A stretch of 64,000 bases of DNA from NCBI GenBank assembly GCA_029207755.1, contig JARCOQ010000002.1:8821156-8885155 (forward strand), given 5' to 3'. A program made the position numbers and the translations under genes. How positions within the stretch are numbered: the first letter of the stretch is position 1; each line of letters opens with the position of its first letter. The notes below the pieces were generated by a model. That model worked only from the letters and a program-made list of their open reading frames with translations. It made no database searches and was not told where the DNA came from. Positions 1 to 11,615 of the stretch are shown one piece after another. The DNA is from Chamaea fasciata. Taxonomy: Eukaryota; Chordata; Aves; Passeriformes; Sylviidae.

Positions 1-2718
1 TGGTAGCTGCCAAATACAGCTTATAACCTTGCAGGGTTATTAATCAATTGGATACCATTGTATGTCAAATAAACATGGAAATGCTTTACTACAGTTGCTG
101 TCATGTCCTTCCATTAAAACCAAAACCACATTAAGTGCATGAAGATTTTTTCTTTTACAACTTGATTCTTCTGAACTAATAATAAAGCAGTTCATTTTTC
201 ACTGAAAATCCCAGAACAATAGAATTACCTAATTCAAGTAAGAAGCAAGTGATCTGGCTTTTCACTCATAAGAACCTGTTCAGCTAGAACTGAATCCAAT
301 ACTGGAAACATTTTACAGCTGCAATGATGTCTTCATCCCACACCAACAACAAGTCCTGGTATATCTCTCTTATGCTGACATCACTGCACTTCTCCAAGTG
401 AAACCATCCTATCTCTTGGACAGGAAGTTACACAAATCTTAGCAGAGTTTTGCTGTAACAGTGCAGGCCACTCCACTTTTGCTATCTTTGCAATGACTGC
501 TTCCACAAAGTGCACCATCATCCTAAGCTGAAATTTTTTCACAGTGAAGAACAAAGCCCTCATTGTTTCACATCAAAAGGTGTTGAATAATTTTCTTAGG
601 CAAAATCAAGTAGGTCGGACTTGACCAGACTGTGGAACAAAATCAAAACCATACCTGAAGTGTTGGTCACAAATCTTTGTCTGTAACAGAGCTCAGAGGT
701 AGCTCAGTTCAAACAGTCAGGACAAACACCTGGCTGATCTCTTAGGGTACTGCACTCTCAGCGGGCAACATGGCCTTCCAGATTTCCTAGGACATTCTTA
801 GGCAAACTCTTAGGAAGAATTTGGAAATGTCCACAGGAGCTGCCTTCCATAAACAGGATGAGAGGATAATGCCTTTTCCTGCTTAGAGGGGAATGACAAG
901 CTTGTGTTGTATCCCAGGGACTACTTCTGGAGATCAACACTTTGTTACCATTTCATCAATAAGGACTCTGCATGCAAGCCTGGAACTTTAAAGGGCACAC
1001 CATAAAGGGCTACTTTCTCAGAAATACATGTATTTCCTGTACAAGAGCATAATGTCCTTCTAAATTAAATAGGAGACATCCTGGAAGAAGTTTCTCTCCT
1101 CTTAATATGTTTACAAAAAAAGGCCTTTGTGTTGCTTGGTTTTGTTCCTTTTTGAAGCTATTTGATTTTCTATCTTGAAAAAACTTTAAATGTCTGCATA
1201 GGGAAACTATAGATAAAATGATCTACTGTAGATCACAAAGTTAGATTGATATATACATATTTCTGTGCTGATGCTTGTGAAACAACTGTGTGCTGTTAAA
1301 AAAAAAATCAAAGGACAAATTCCATTAGCTCTATGAATTCTTCACAGTACCAACATACAAATATTTTTTTGTAGCTATGGTGCTGGCCATTTTCATATTT
1401 AGGAATATATCTATCTAGGTTGTTGAATATGTTATTAATATAAACAACATCCAGAAATTTCTTGTCATATTGATCTTGTGTCTTATCATAGGAATTGTCT
1501 AGCTTTACTGGATTTTTTTCATCTTTTACCAGATAATGAAATGTCTTGTTGCACTTTTTTTTTATAAGTGTTTAATGCATTTAAAGAAAAATATCTTAGG
1601 AATACAACTGCTTCTGATAGCTGAGTTTTCTTGGGGGCTGTAAAAGAATTGGCAACATTTTGGAAATACAGAATAATCTAAATAATTTAAAGTTGCTTAT
1701 GCTGAAGTTAATAGTGTAAAGGACATTTTACTTGAATTAGAATTACCTCTTTTTCATAAGGGGAATGTATTAAAGAAATAAAGCCTCTAAGTTCCTATTA
1801 GAACTGTAACTCCTGGATAAGTGCCACATCTGACTTGTGTGGTTTAATTTACTGATGATTTTACCTTTTTTTCTCAGGAAAACATAGTATTTATTCTTAT
1901 AATATGACATGTCACAATATTACAATGATAATCCAGTTGCTTTATGTATGGTCATAATACCATCTGCTTTGCAGCTAGCCTTCTTTTGCATGTGTACCAT
2001 CTGGAACATCTATCTATATTCTAATTATTGTACAGATGAGATTTTTGTTTTTACAGAAACACCATATTGGCTGTATCCTTCATCGATTTCTTAATTTAAA
2101 AAAATACAATGCAAAATAATGTGGAACAGAAGCAAAAACTTGGCATCTTAAATTAGTTCAGTTGTCTGATTTTCCTCTGCGTTTCTCCTAAGAAATGAAA
2201 CAACCAGAAATCTAAATGTATTTATGACTATTTATTTTCGGAGAAACAGGATCTGGGTTTTTAGGCAAGAGGAGATAGCCCTTTTAGTTTCAAGTGGCTT
2301 GGTGGCTATATTTATATACACCAAATTTCCCCACATTTAACTTAATTCAGTTCTTCACCATTCCATGCAAGTATAAAAACAAAAGTTGAAAATGCTCCTA
2401 AGACCCTCCTCAGTCATTTGCACGTTTGCCTCACACAGACCATCAGCTCTTACATTGTTTATTCATAGCAAAAATATCATTAGGTTAAGAGTCCATAACA
2501 AATTCATTATGTCTCAGAGTTCCTGCAGGAAGGAGATTTGGCAATAACTTGCAGGGAGGGGCAGAGACTGACTCAGCAACAACGAATGTAGCACAGTGTA
2601 GCCGCGATTCCCCCTTTGCTTTTTAAAGCAACTTTACTTTTTCTATCTTTTTCTCTACTTCTTCTTTCTCTTTGCCTCTCTGTCTTAGGTTCAATGCAAG
2701 ATGTATTCTATTCCCATC
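1..2718. other. Non-coding AT-rich stretch, no gene seen
   Basis: Open frames here are at most about 60 codons, occur on both strands and have no recognisable domain. The DNA is AT-rich with scattered A and T runs. I see no repeat family I can name, no RNA gene and no CpG-rich promoter. It could be intergenic or intronic. Confidence 0.6.
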
Positions 2719-3440
2719 TGTTGAAACCAGTTGGGGAGGTGTAGTTTTTTGTGTGTTTTTTTTGTTTGTTTGTTTGTTTGTTTGTTTTTCTTTATCTCTT
2801 CTCTGAACCATTCCTCATAACTCCAGAGGGGAGGGGGTGGGTGCATTCTGTTAATGGACCAGCTGTTAAAAAGAGGTGGGACAGTGTTCTTTATCTCTTC
2901 CAGGGCCCATCCTCCCTCCAGGGGGGTATTTTCTGTTAATGGACCATCAAGGCTCAGCGCAAAATTGATACAATTACATCATCCCGTGTGGAGATGCTCC
3001 ACCCAGTGGGAGGAGCCAAGCATTCCTACCTGGATAAAACTTGACATTCAGAACACCAAGACAGCCTGTTTCCACTGGACCAGATCCATCTCACAACCGC
3101 TGGACTTTCAGAGGAAAACTACACTCTTCTACAGGATCATCTCTGCTCCAACAGAACCACATCTGTCACTCCAGGAGGACTTAATTGGACCGCAACCAAC
3201 ACGCTGACCAACAGGGTGCCAAGTTTTGTTCTGACTCTGACAGTGTTTTTCTTTTCTATTTTGTACTACAACATTTTTAGTATTCCTAGTAATGAACGGT
3301 TATTCCTATTCCCATATCTTTGCCTGAAAGTCCCTTAATTTCAAAATTATAATAATTCACAGGGAGGGGGGTTACATTCTACATTCCAAGCGAAGTTCCA
3401 GGTTTTCCCTGGCAGAAACCTGTCTTTCCAAACTAAGACA
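2719..3440 (+). mobile_element. Solo LTR of an avian ERVL-type endogenous retrovirus
   Basis: The stretch begins TGTTGAAACC and ends AACTAAGACA, giving the TG...CA ends expected of an LTR. It matches from memory the layout of ERVL-type LTRs in zebra finch and other passerines: a (TTTG)n tract near the 5' end (about 2761-2784), two copies of a 'TTCTGTTAATGGACCA' motif about 80 bp apart, the segment 'CACCCAGTGGGAGGAGCCAA', a TATA-like GATAAAAC at 3033-3040, and a decayed polyadenylation signal AATGAAC (AATAAA-like) at 3291-3297. These set the plus orientation. A frame of 117 codons at 2854-3207 lies wholly inside the LTR and is taken as chance. No gag, pol or env lies beside it, so I call it solo. 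Flanks (CCATC on the left, CTCAC on the right) do not form an exact 5-bp target duplication, so the left boundary is approximate. Confidence 0.82.
2761..2784. repeat. (TTTG)n simple repeat inside the LTR
   Basis: Six TTTG units in a row, flanked by T runs, lie in the 5' part of the LTR. They probably arose by slippage in a T-rich part of U3. Confidence 0.9.
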
Positions 3441-5011
3441 CTCACTTATTATTAGATAAAAGTATATCATTTTTTTTTTGTCATCAATATTTATTCTCAT
3501 TTGGTTTTTACCTTCTTTTTGGAGGAATGTTTTGAAGTTCTTTCCATTTTATTTGCAGAGACTTAGTTTTCTCTGCCTTTCTGTGTTTAAACTGGCTCCT
3601 AAAACCCATACCAACAGGTTAACAGGGTCTGCACTATTGCCGAGGAATGCTCCAGGCATGTCTTACAAACTTAATATCCAACTAGGACCATGTTGCACCT
3701 TGGAATCATTCCATCTGGGGACTGTGCAAAAAAGGAAAGAAACATGAAGATGGAGTGGGGTTCTTCCTGGATCTCAAAGAGAAAGGCAAGATAAATGGCA
3801 TGATAAAATACCAGTTTTAACAAGGTAGAATAAAAAGCAGAACATAGATAGCAAGTATAACTTTGCATGCTGGGAACCCCCCTCTTATGCAGTATTGGGC
3901 ACACCCTGGGTGGAATTTTTTTGGGCACGATGAATAGATTCTGTCTGTGGAGATCTTCCTTCCTCTTCCCATACTGTGCCTTTGATTAGGTGTAACAAGC
4001 AAAACTACTGCTCCACACTTCAGATTTTCCTTCCAAAAATTATCCCACCTGTTAAGGCAGAGAAGAAACAACTGTTTATTTCATTTTTTTCCAAAATGGA
4101 GATGCCTCTGGTACATCAGGTCTGTGAGATGCACCCTACAGCATCCCTTAATAACTATATAATACAAGGGCAACAGCACAAATGTGTTGAAAAACCCAAT
4201 GCTTATCATAGATCTAGGAAAACTTGGAAGCTTTGTGCAAAAGGCCGTATGAAAAAACATATAAGTATGGTCAGTTTGCATAGAATGCCTATTTTCAATC
4301 ATGTTTTATTGTTGTGAGAGTACTTTGAAGGTACAGATAAATTAAATATTAGAGAACTCTATCTGGAAATCAAAGGAATTTTTTTTTCATTTCTAAAAAT
4401 TATGTCGCTGGAACAATTTCAAATATCATTTTAAAAACCCATCTCAAAATAGGAAATAGTCCAACATTACAGTAATTTTCTGGTCCAAAAACAGCTAGGC
4501 CTTAAATTAAGACATTAAATTTCAGATGAAGACTGGGATTTATTTTTAGCTGTATTCTCAACTTATTTTCAACTGTACTCTGCTTTTCTTTTTCTTTTTT
4601 TTTCCTTTTTTTTTAAGTTATTACAAGAGAATAGTCAGCATCCAGATTCCATATGTGAATGTTTCTTAGTCTTTCTATGCCAGAAAAAAATTAAAATGAG
4701 GAGGCTGTGTTAAATTATGAGTCTCTCATTACGGTTCAGCCCTACCTTAAGTAACTTTGAGAAGACTAATTTATAATAATTTCTCTTTAGGATGAAAGGG
4801 GGGGCTCATAATTAATCACTGATATGAAAAGCACAAAAATGTTAAAATCACATAATAATAGGTCTGGAGTATACTGTACATGACCGCCACATTCAATATT
4901 TATTTTACTTCCCCAAATCTTTGATGTATTTTGTAATCCAGAGGCTTTCTAGTTGCAATTACAGCCAATGCAATAAGTACATCACTGCTTTTTACATTTG
5001 TGTTTCTTCAG
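3441..5011. other. Non-coding stretch between LTR and exon-like segment
   Basis: Several overlapping short frames (73-113 codons at 3.7-4.3 kb) lie on opposite strands of the same DNA and share no protein family I know. A pyrimidine-rich tract lies near 4584-4614. No named repeat is visible. Confidence 0.55.
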
Positions 5012-5095
5012 GTGCCTAAATTAGTGTCTTGTCAGAGGCCAGGCACTGGTGACCTGCCCACAGACCTTTCCAAGGATATTTCTAACAGCTCCATT
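5012..5095 (+). other. Exon-like segment, 84 bp, unproven
   Basis: A pyrimidine-rich tract ending in TTTCTTCAG is followed by 84 bp that stay open in the first frame (28 codons, starting VPKLVSCQRP). The segment ends at ATT|GTAAGA, a good donor match. The length is a multiple of three, so it could be a phase-0 cassette exon or part of a non-coding transcript. I do not recognise the peptide. Acceptor-donor pairs of this quality also occur by chance in 64 kb, so this is only a candidate. Confidence 0.15.
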
Positions 5096-5552
5096 GTAAG
5101 AACAGGGAGCCAAGCTTGCATTTGGACAAGTGAAACAGATTTTTTTCCAAGGGTACGAATGCATAAGATAAAGGTGATTTCTCTACTATTGTCCATACAC
5201 TGCTTTACTATTTGTCACCTATTGCACAGAGAAGCTCCTCTCCTGCTAGCACACAGTAATTAACAGGAAAGAGGAGAGAGCAAGAGAAACTTCTCAAAGA
5301 AAAGAACAATTTGAACCACCCTTACAATCACTTTCATTATAATCAACATTTTTATCTAAAAGGTAACTTGCAGTTTGAGATCATCTGTGACCTTTAAGAA
5401 TATCATCATGGCTACGTGTTTAAAATATATATTGCACTGAGTAGGGTGCTCAATTTATTTAGTCTGGTTTTCAAGTTTGTACAAGATTTTTCCTTGTGTT
5501 TGCAACCTAAGTTTTCTTTCTTTCACGTTAAAATTTACCTAGTAGTTGAACC

Positions 5553-5597
5553 TGAGAAAAAACCATGAGAAAAACCATGAGTAGTAAAACCATGAGA
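5553..5597. repeat. Short imperfect tandem repeat of AAAACCATGAG
   Basis: Three copies of an AAAACCATGAG-like unit are spaced 14-16 bp apart, the third displaced by a short insertion (TAGT). It is a minor local expansion and creates an 11-residue periodicity in a chance frame on the minus strand. Confidence 0.7.
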
Positions 5598-6510
5598 ATA
5601 AAATGCATCAGGTAAAATCATATAAAACTCTCTTAAACTGAAATGCTGAAGTACACCATCAAATATGCTAAAGGCTATTGCTTCCCCTAGCATAATACTG
5701 CTTGCTTTTAAATTGTTCTCTTCTGGCAAGAAATCAATAAAATACAGAATTCCTTTAATTAGATGGAATTTCAAATTAAGCGGTTTATCCTTTTAGATTT
5801 AAAATCATTACGAAGGTAGGAAAAAGCCTACAGAAATTAATTCAGTGGAGAAATTATATACAAATTGCAAGATGTTATTTAATTCTCAGTTAATTAGGTA
5901 CAATATTCTCTATTTTTTTCCCAGCCTGAATTGTGCAAAGTGATTCTAAATATCTGCAGCTTACATAACTCTTCAGTAAAAGACCAGCTCTTGATTCAAT
6001 ATATATAGAGACAAGTTAAGCAAAACTAAATCTATTATTGAACTTAAAAGAACTATAAAAGAATTAAAAGGCCAATGTAAAACTTTTTAAAAAAGCTCAG
6101 ACCAATGACCCTGATTCATTTTTTAAGTAAGGAGAACTTCTTGCATATGACCTTAGCTTATAACTCTTTTATGACTTAGGATTTAATTGAGCCAGTAATT
6201 CCTAAAAGTCTAAATTATTTCCTCCCTACACCCGTTTAATACTCAGTCTCTGCTTCCTCAATAATATATCCCTGTCATTCATAGTACTGAAAATAGAATG
6301 TAAGTGGTTATTTATAGCCAGTATTCAGCTATTTATGGAGAGATTAAATAATATTTGAATGATGGAAGTATCTAAGAAACCAGGGCTTCCTCAAGAATTT
6401 GATGTAGTAGTAAAAGCAGTCTCCAAGTCATTAGTGATTATTTTCCATGACTTGGAGTGTAGCTGATGCAGCACAGGTCAGAAGACAAAACTTCATCTTT
6501 AAAATTTAAC
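5598..6510. other. Non-coding AT-rich stretch
   Basis: No frame above 60 codons other than the minus-strand one that spans the short repeat just upstream. It is AT-rich with TTAATTA-type words. Nothing else can be supported. Confidence 0.55.
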
Positions 6511-6562
6511 AGAGTAAAAAAAAAACAAACAAAAAAACCAAAAAAAAACCCCCAACAACCAC
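6511..6562. repeat. A/C low-complexity tract next to the CR1 fragment
   Basis: A run of As is broken by AAAC, AACC and CCCCC words. It directly precedes the decayed CR1 coding fragment on the same strand. It belongs to the A/C-rich tract type seen again at 8.2, 30.5 and 63.4 kb. Confidence 0.85.
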
Positions 6563-6569
6563 ACAAAAG

Positions 6570-7030
6570 AGTACAAGGAAATCATAGACCTGTCAACCTC
6601 ACTTCAGTATTCAGAAAGATACTGGAGAAGATTAAACCATCCATTTAAAAAGCCTTGAAAGAACAACAATGCGACAAGAACCAAAGTCAATGGAATTTCC
6701 CTCTTTGACAGTCTAAGTGGATCAGGGGAAGAAATCATAAACTACATGACATTCTTAATGAAGTTTGGGAAATGTGGTGATGATAAAATTATTGTATGTT
6801 CTGTAAAGGGAAAAAAAGGACCAAAAAATAATCAAAATAGGCACAAGCAATCCTCTGGTTAGTCTTCTCAGTGTGACATCAAACAAGGTTCTCCAGAGAT
6901 CTGCTCTGGGTTCAGGCCTCATCAGGAGTTTCTGGTAATGCTTAGCTTCACATGGAGAGTACACATTTCAAATGTTCAGATTATGCCATTTGTGCAGCAG
7001 GAAGTTTTGGAAACAAGTGAGCAAACCTCG
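6570..7030 (+). mobile_element. Decayed internal fragment of a CR1 LINE (reverse-transcriptase region)
   Basis: Translation of 6573-6640 gives GNHRPVNLTSVFRKILEKI, which corresponds to the CR1 reverse-transcriptase stretch usually close to NYRPVSLTSVxxKIMExI. Nucleotide similarity then continues in pieces. 'CTAAGTGGATCAGGGGAAG' near 6712 resembles the part before the 'YLDF.KAFD' coding stretch. 'GGTTCTCCAGAGATCTGCTCT' near 6887 corresponds to the 'SGVPQGSVLGP' stretch. 'AATGTTCAGATTATGCCA' near 6971 corresponds to the 'FADDT' box, in which the first aspartate codon survives as GAT. There are many substitutions, deletions and stop codons, so this is a dead, old copy. Unlike the 3' fragments in this window it is an internal piece in plus orientation. 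The edges are uncertain by tens of bases. Confidence 0.68.
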
Positions 7031-8191
7031 TTCTGTGACCTATAAAGTGTTTATAGGTGGTGTCAGAAGCACAAGCTTGTTATTCTGCTCTCTATATTTC
7101 CCATGGCACTTCAGCTTGTCTGTCTTTTGGGGATCATGCTTTAAAAATGTAGGGAAATTGGGGGGGGGGGGGCACAGAGAAAGGAAACAGAAACATGAGC
7201 TTTAAAAGATGCTACATTAGGAAAAGTTAAAAAAATAGATGTTTCTACTCTTTGTCTATTACTGTGTTTAAGGAATGAAAGAATGGGCTGGGAAGGAAGA
7301 TGTGATTAACGACAGCACTGTTGTAGTTAGTAAAATGTTTTTGTTGAGACTGTGAAGAGTTTTTCTTCCACATTCAGGGAGGTTTTGTCAAAGAGTAATG
7401 AGCTTTTGCTCCAAGAGAACATAGACTGCTGGAGTCTCTCACACATTTCACCATAATTAGTTACCTGGAAAAGCTGAGAAACCCCTGCCAATAAACAGCT
7501 CTTTAAAGGGGTTGGACTTATGTTTGAGACTGACAAAATCAGGAGGATTAAAGACCAAACAAGCAACACTAGTAATATGAAACAATGTTGTTATTTCTGG
7601 ACCCTACTTTGGAGAATGAAATTTAACTAGAAAGGCATATTTTGAGATTATTTTACTGCTAGAAATAAAGAAATAATTTTTTTTAAAAAAATACTATTTC
7701 ACTTGACTGTCGTCAGGACTACAAATAACTAAGAAAAGTAACCTATTAAATTTATTGGAATTACGGAAAGAGGGAAATACTGATTTCTTCACAAGATATT
7801 TTATCACCTCACAAAAACGGATAAAAATACACATATAATTGCACAGCTACTTGCCTGAGAAATGCCTCTTTGTCACTACAAGAAAGATATAAATGTCCTA
7901 AAATAGGCTAAATGTATCAAGAAGGATAAAAACTGTAACTATGGTGGGAACCTTATCATCTTGACTACTTCCCATCTTGAGTCGCTCACTTTACAGAAGC
8001 TGTTTCAGCAAATGAAGCAAAGTTAGGACTTGTCTCGAAGATCTGCATATCACATTCATTGTCCATGAAGCATATAAATTAAAGGTGAAATATAAATACA
8101 CCTTCATGACACATTTTCTACAGAAGTCTAAAAAACAGACTTGTACCAATGGCCTGATACTTTTTCTTTTGAACATGTAGATTGCAGAATT
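7031..8191. other. Non-coding stretch with a G13 run
   Basis: Holds an uninterrupted run of 13 Gs and otherwise AT-rich DNA. Frames are short (80 codons or fewer). No named repeat is seen. Confidence 0.55.
7160..7172. repeat. G13 homopolymer
   Basis: Thirteen consecutive Gs in an AT-rich setting. Such runs are unstable and prone to sequencing length errors. Confidence 0.95.
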
Positions 8192-8350
8192 TAAAAAAAA
8201 TACAACAAAAAAAAAACCCAAACAAACAAACAAAAACCCCAAAACCAAAACCCAAACAAACAAACAAACAAAAAACCAGCATATAAACCAACCAATTAAA
8301 ACAAACAAACCAACAAACAAAACACCAAAAACCTAAACACCAAGCAACAA
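8192..8350. repeat. (CAAA)n-rich low-complexity tract
   Basis: About 160 bp made almost only of A and C, with CAAA units mixed with AAAACCCC and AACC words. The opposite strand reads as an open frame rich in Phe, Val, Leu, Gly and Trp (109 codons at 7991-8320), which is a product of base composition and not a gene. Confidence 0.92.
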
Positions 8351-9874
8351 AACTAAAAGTCAGACCACTAAATGTATTTAAAAAATGCTAATAGATATCA
8401 GGAGCAAATTATATCCTTAACAACATTTTGCTTCTGCTCAAATGATTTCCACTCTTTCAGTAAAATAAAACCATGCTCTTCTCTGAACCAATTAAACAAA
8501 CCACACTGATAAAATTGTAAGAGAAAGAATATTCAAATAGAAACTTTGACACCTGCAAAAAGTCATAAACACAAAATAATGAATTTAATTCTCTAATAAT
8601 GGAATGGCTGAAATAAAGACCAAATGGGATAGATTGGGCTCCTTATGTTTAGCAATTAATTGGATAATTCAATCATAGTAATAATCAAAAATTTTGTAAA
8701 AAGATTTTATTTTCTTTATTATCTATCATAGAAAATGTTTTTTCCCTCTCCTCTTTCCTTGCAACTTCAAAGGTGCTACAAGCTATTTTAATTCTTTCCA
8801 ATTTTCCCACTTCCATAAATATAACATCCTTATTTCTGATCTTCTATTGTCTCTTGAATTTTAAATAATTATTTCATGTCTCCCTTTGAAATCACAATTG
8901 CCAGAATATTTACTGACCTTTGATCCATTCCAGTTTTGCAGTTTTCTGACCATTTTAATTTGAGAAACTGATTACAAACACACAGACACATGACTGTAAC
9001 TGAGAAATGTTTATTTTATATTTTAACAAAGGGATGCACAGAGCAGTTGGCAGGAGTTGTGTTCTGTGCATGCTGCAATTCTCAGTAAGGATGAGAGTTA
9101 TTCACCACCAGCAGTTTGTGGTGCACTGATGATTGTGGGCCAATTGACCAGGGATTATTTCTTCCTCCCTACTCTGAGGTGAAGTGCTTACACATTCTCT
9201 GAATATTGCTGATGAGGAGTCCCCTGGGAGAAGGCTGGAATTGGGCTGTAATCAGATTGTTTCTGAAGTTTTACTAAATATTTGTGATTTGGGTTTTAAA
9301 TTCTGACTTATATGCTGTAGTTTTCTGAATCATTGAAAAAACAGACATCACACGGCATGGCTTACATAGCTAAAAGAGAAGAAACTAAAATAAAAGCAAA
9401 TCTATCTGCATATCTATCTCTATCAAACAAGTCCACAGGAAATAGTCATCAAGTTAAATCAGACTTAAGGGCCTCCTCCTCCTCTTAAGAGATATTGGAA
9501 TGCATCATCTGGTAGCAACAGAATTGTGTGTTCTTAGCTGTGGAGTGGGATGGTAAAATCCATCCTGTCTCTCCATGTAATAGCCACAGACCTCAGAGCA
9601 GTTATTTGTAATTTAAGCCATAGCCATTGAGAGAATTTATCCATTCGTCCATAGAAAATTAATTAAATCAACCCAATCCCTCAAAAAAAGCCAAAATCCC
9701 TGGAAATGAATTTATTTATAAAAACATTTCCAGAAATTAGATATTGAAGAGATGAATTAAAAAAAAATAATCAAATTAGAACACAAGAAAATTAAATGTA
9801 AACCCCAATTTTATTAGAATATAATAAAGATACTATCAAGTTGCTAAAGGGTTAATATTGATTCCATCTCTGGA

Positions 9875-9914
9875 AGTCCATATACTTTAGTCCATATACT
9901 TTAGTCCATATACT
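9875..9914. repeat. 14-bp tandem repeat, nearly three copies
   Basis: The unit AGTCCATATACTTT occurs twice in full and once as its first 12 bases, with no mismatches. Perfect identity points to a recent local duplication. Confidence 0.97.
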
Positions 9915-11104
9915 TGACATATTCATTGTATATAGAATTAACTTCCTAGAAAATACATTTAACAGTATAGAGAAATCAGTAATATGTCTGGGGCACACCA
10001 AAAGCAAACATGCTTAGGAAGAGATTTTTTATATTTCCGTTTGGATAACTAAGTCTGCAACTTAAAATTAACTTTTAAAGGAAAAAAAACCAACTATGGA
10101 GGGTGCAAGTAGTATGTAAACTATAGCAAATTTGAAAAGCAAGTAATTAAAGAAACATGTCTAACTAATCTGGTGTCAGTTTTCCTCAATTAGTAGAAAG
10201 AAATAGAATCATAACTTTCTAAAGAACCTGACCATAAGCAGAAACATAAAATGTATTTATAATGAAATTTTCCATGTGCGCCACTTTTGTTTCCACTGAG
10301 GAACACCTTACTTACAAAAGCTGATGTTGTGCAGGGACAGAAGAGCCTAAGAATCTCTAATGCTATCTGTAAAACAGAATACAGGAGGCAGAAACAATAA
10401 ATGAGTTTGTGGCCCATATTGAGTAAAATTCTGCGTGGATCAGCAACAGAGCTGTACGGGTTTTTATGTCTTTGGATGTGATCCCCATACCTCACATAGA
10501 CTTCCACTTGCAACTTGAAGAAATATTTACTCCAATTCTTCTGTATTTTTCTTTTTCCTTCCTCCTCCCCCATGCTCACATTCAGGTCTGGTGCAAAGGA
10601 GACTAATGGTTCTAGCACTTCTGAAATGCAGAAGCCAAGGGGAGATGAAACAGAAAACTATTCAGCTTTATTCAGATAGTTCATTCTGAGTTAATTCATT
10701 AAGTTTTAAGCACACAATGCTAAACCTGGCAGGCAAATCCACAATGGAAGGAATAAGAGCCACAGAAGCCTCAATGAAAACGAATAAGGAAATAGAAGGG
10801 GAAGAAAGCATGGGAAGGGAGGTGCAAAAAGACCCTGAAAAGTACATTTCCACCTTCCTCAAAAAATCTACATCATTCCATGCCATTGAATAATCCAGAG
10901 TCAGTGAGCACTACTGCACAACCAATGAACACTGATTGTGGCCAAAGGTGTGACTTTCCTCCCTAATTCAGTTTTTCTCCTGAAAAATTAATGCTGTTCT
11001 GTTTGTTAATAAACTGGCTGATTATGACACATTTTCCTTCTATCTGTTTTGTCATTATTTTTGTCAGAAAATTTGCTTGAAAGTCAGTTTCAGGAGCGAA
11101 GCTT

Positions 11105-11125
11105 AAAAAAAAAAAAAAAAAAAAA
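11105..11125. repeat. A21 homopolymer
   Basis: Twenty-one consecutive As. I see no recognisable retroposed body or AATAAA signal just upstream, so it is treated as a simple homopolymer. Confidence 0.9.
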
Positions 11126-11615
11126 GAAAGTCTTTCTCATTGACAATTCTACTGAGGAGAAAAACTTTAAAACAGCAAAACTCCAGGCTCAGACACTCAG
11201 AATAAAATCTTCCTGAACAGACACTCTTATGGAAGGCACTGGAAGTTGCTTAAGGAGTCAGATGTTACTCAGATGAGTAAATTCAAATTATAAGAGATAA
11301 TCAATGTACAGTACCTAGGCTAAGGCTGTTATACAAGTAGTGGATTGAAAAACAGTTTCACTGCTTACATTTGTGTTCACTCTGGAGCTGTTTGCAGTGC
11401 CTCAGAGAAACCCTTCAAATATTTGCCTTCAAAGTTTTCCCATTGTTTTCCATTAAATCCTCCCTCATTCTCTGCAGGTATTGCATGTGCTGGCCCTAGA
11501 ACACAACCCTCATTGCCTGTCGTGCTGACTACACTTCCCCGCTATTTCCAGGTCTCACCTTTTATGGTTGCCAGAGTTTAGGCCTATCTACAGCTCCACG
11601 AGTTTGCACATCCTT

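Larger units (their letters stand above)
8351..11615. other. Non-coding stretch with a tandem triplicate and an A21 run
   Basis: The longest frame is 142 codons on the minus strand at 10190-10618. It carries a cysteine-rich hydrophobic stretch in its middle but no family signature I know and no obvious splice or promoter context. The rest is AT-rich DNA with the two small repeats listed separately. Confidence 0.5.

Noticed and set aside
2854..3207. 117-codon plus-strand open frame
   Set aside because: It lies entirely inside the solo LTR, which is non-coding in this family, and has no protein similarity.
7991..8320. 109-codon minus-strand frame
   Set aside because: Nearly half is the translated complement of the CAAA tract (Phe, Val, Leu, Gly and Trp runs), so it is a composition artefact.
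9875..9914. CRISPR-like array
   Set aside because: The copies are directly adjacent with no spacers, and the window is vertebrate. No CRISPR, operon or bacterial signal occurs anywhere.
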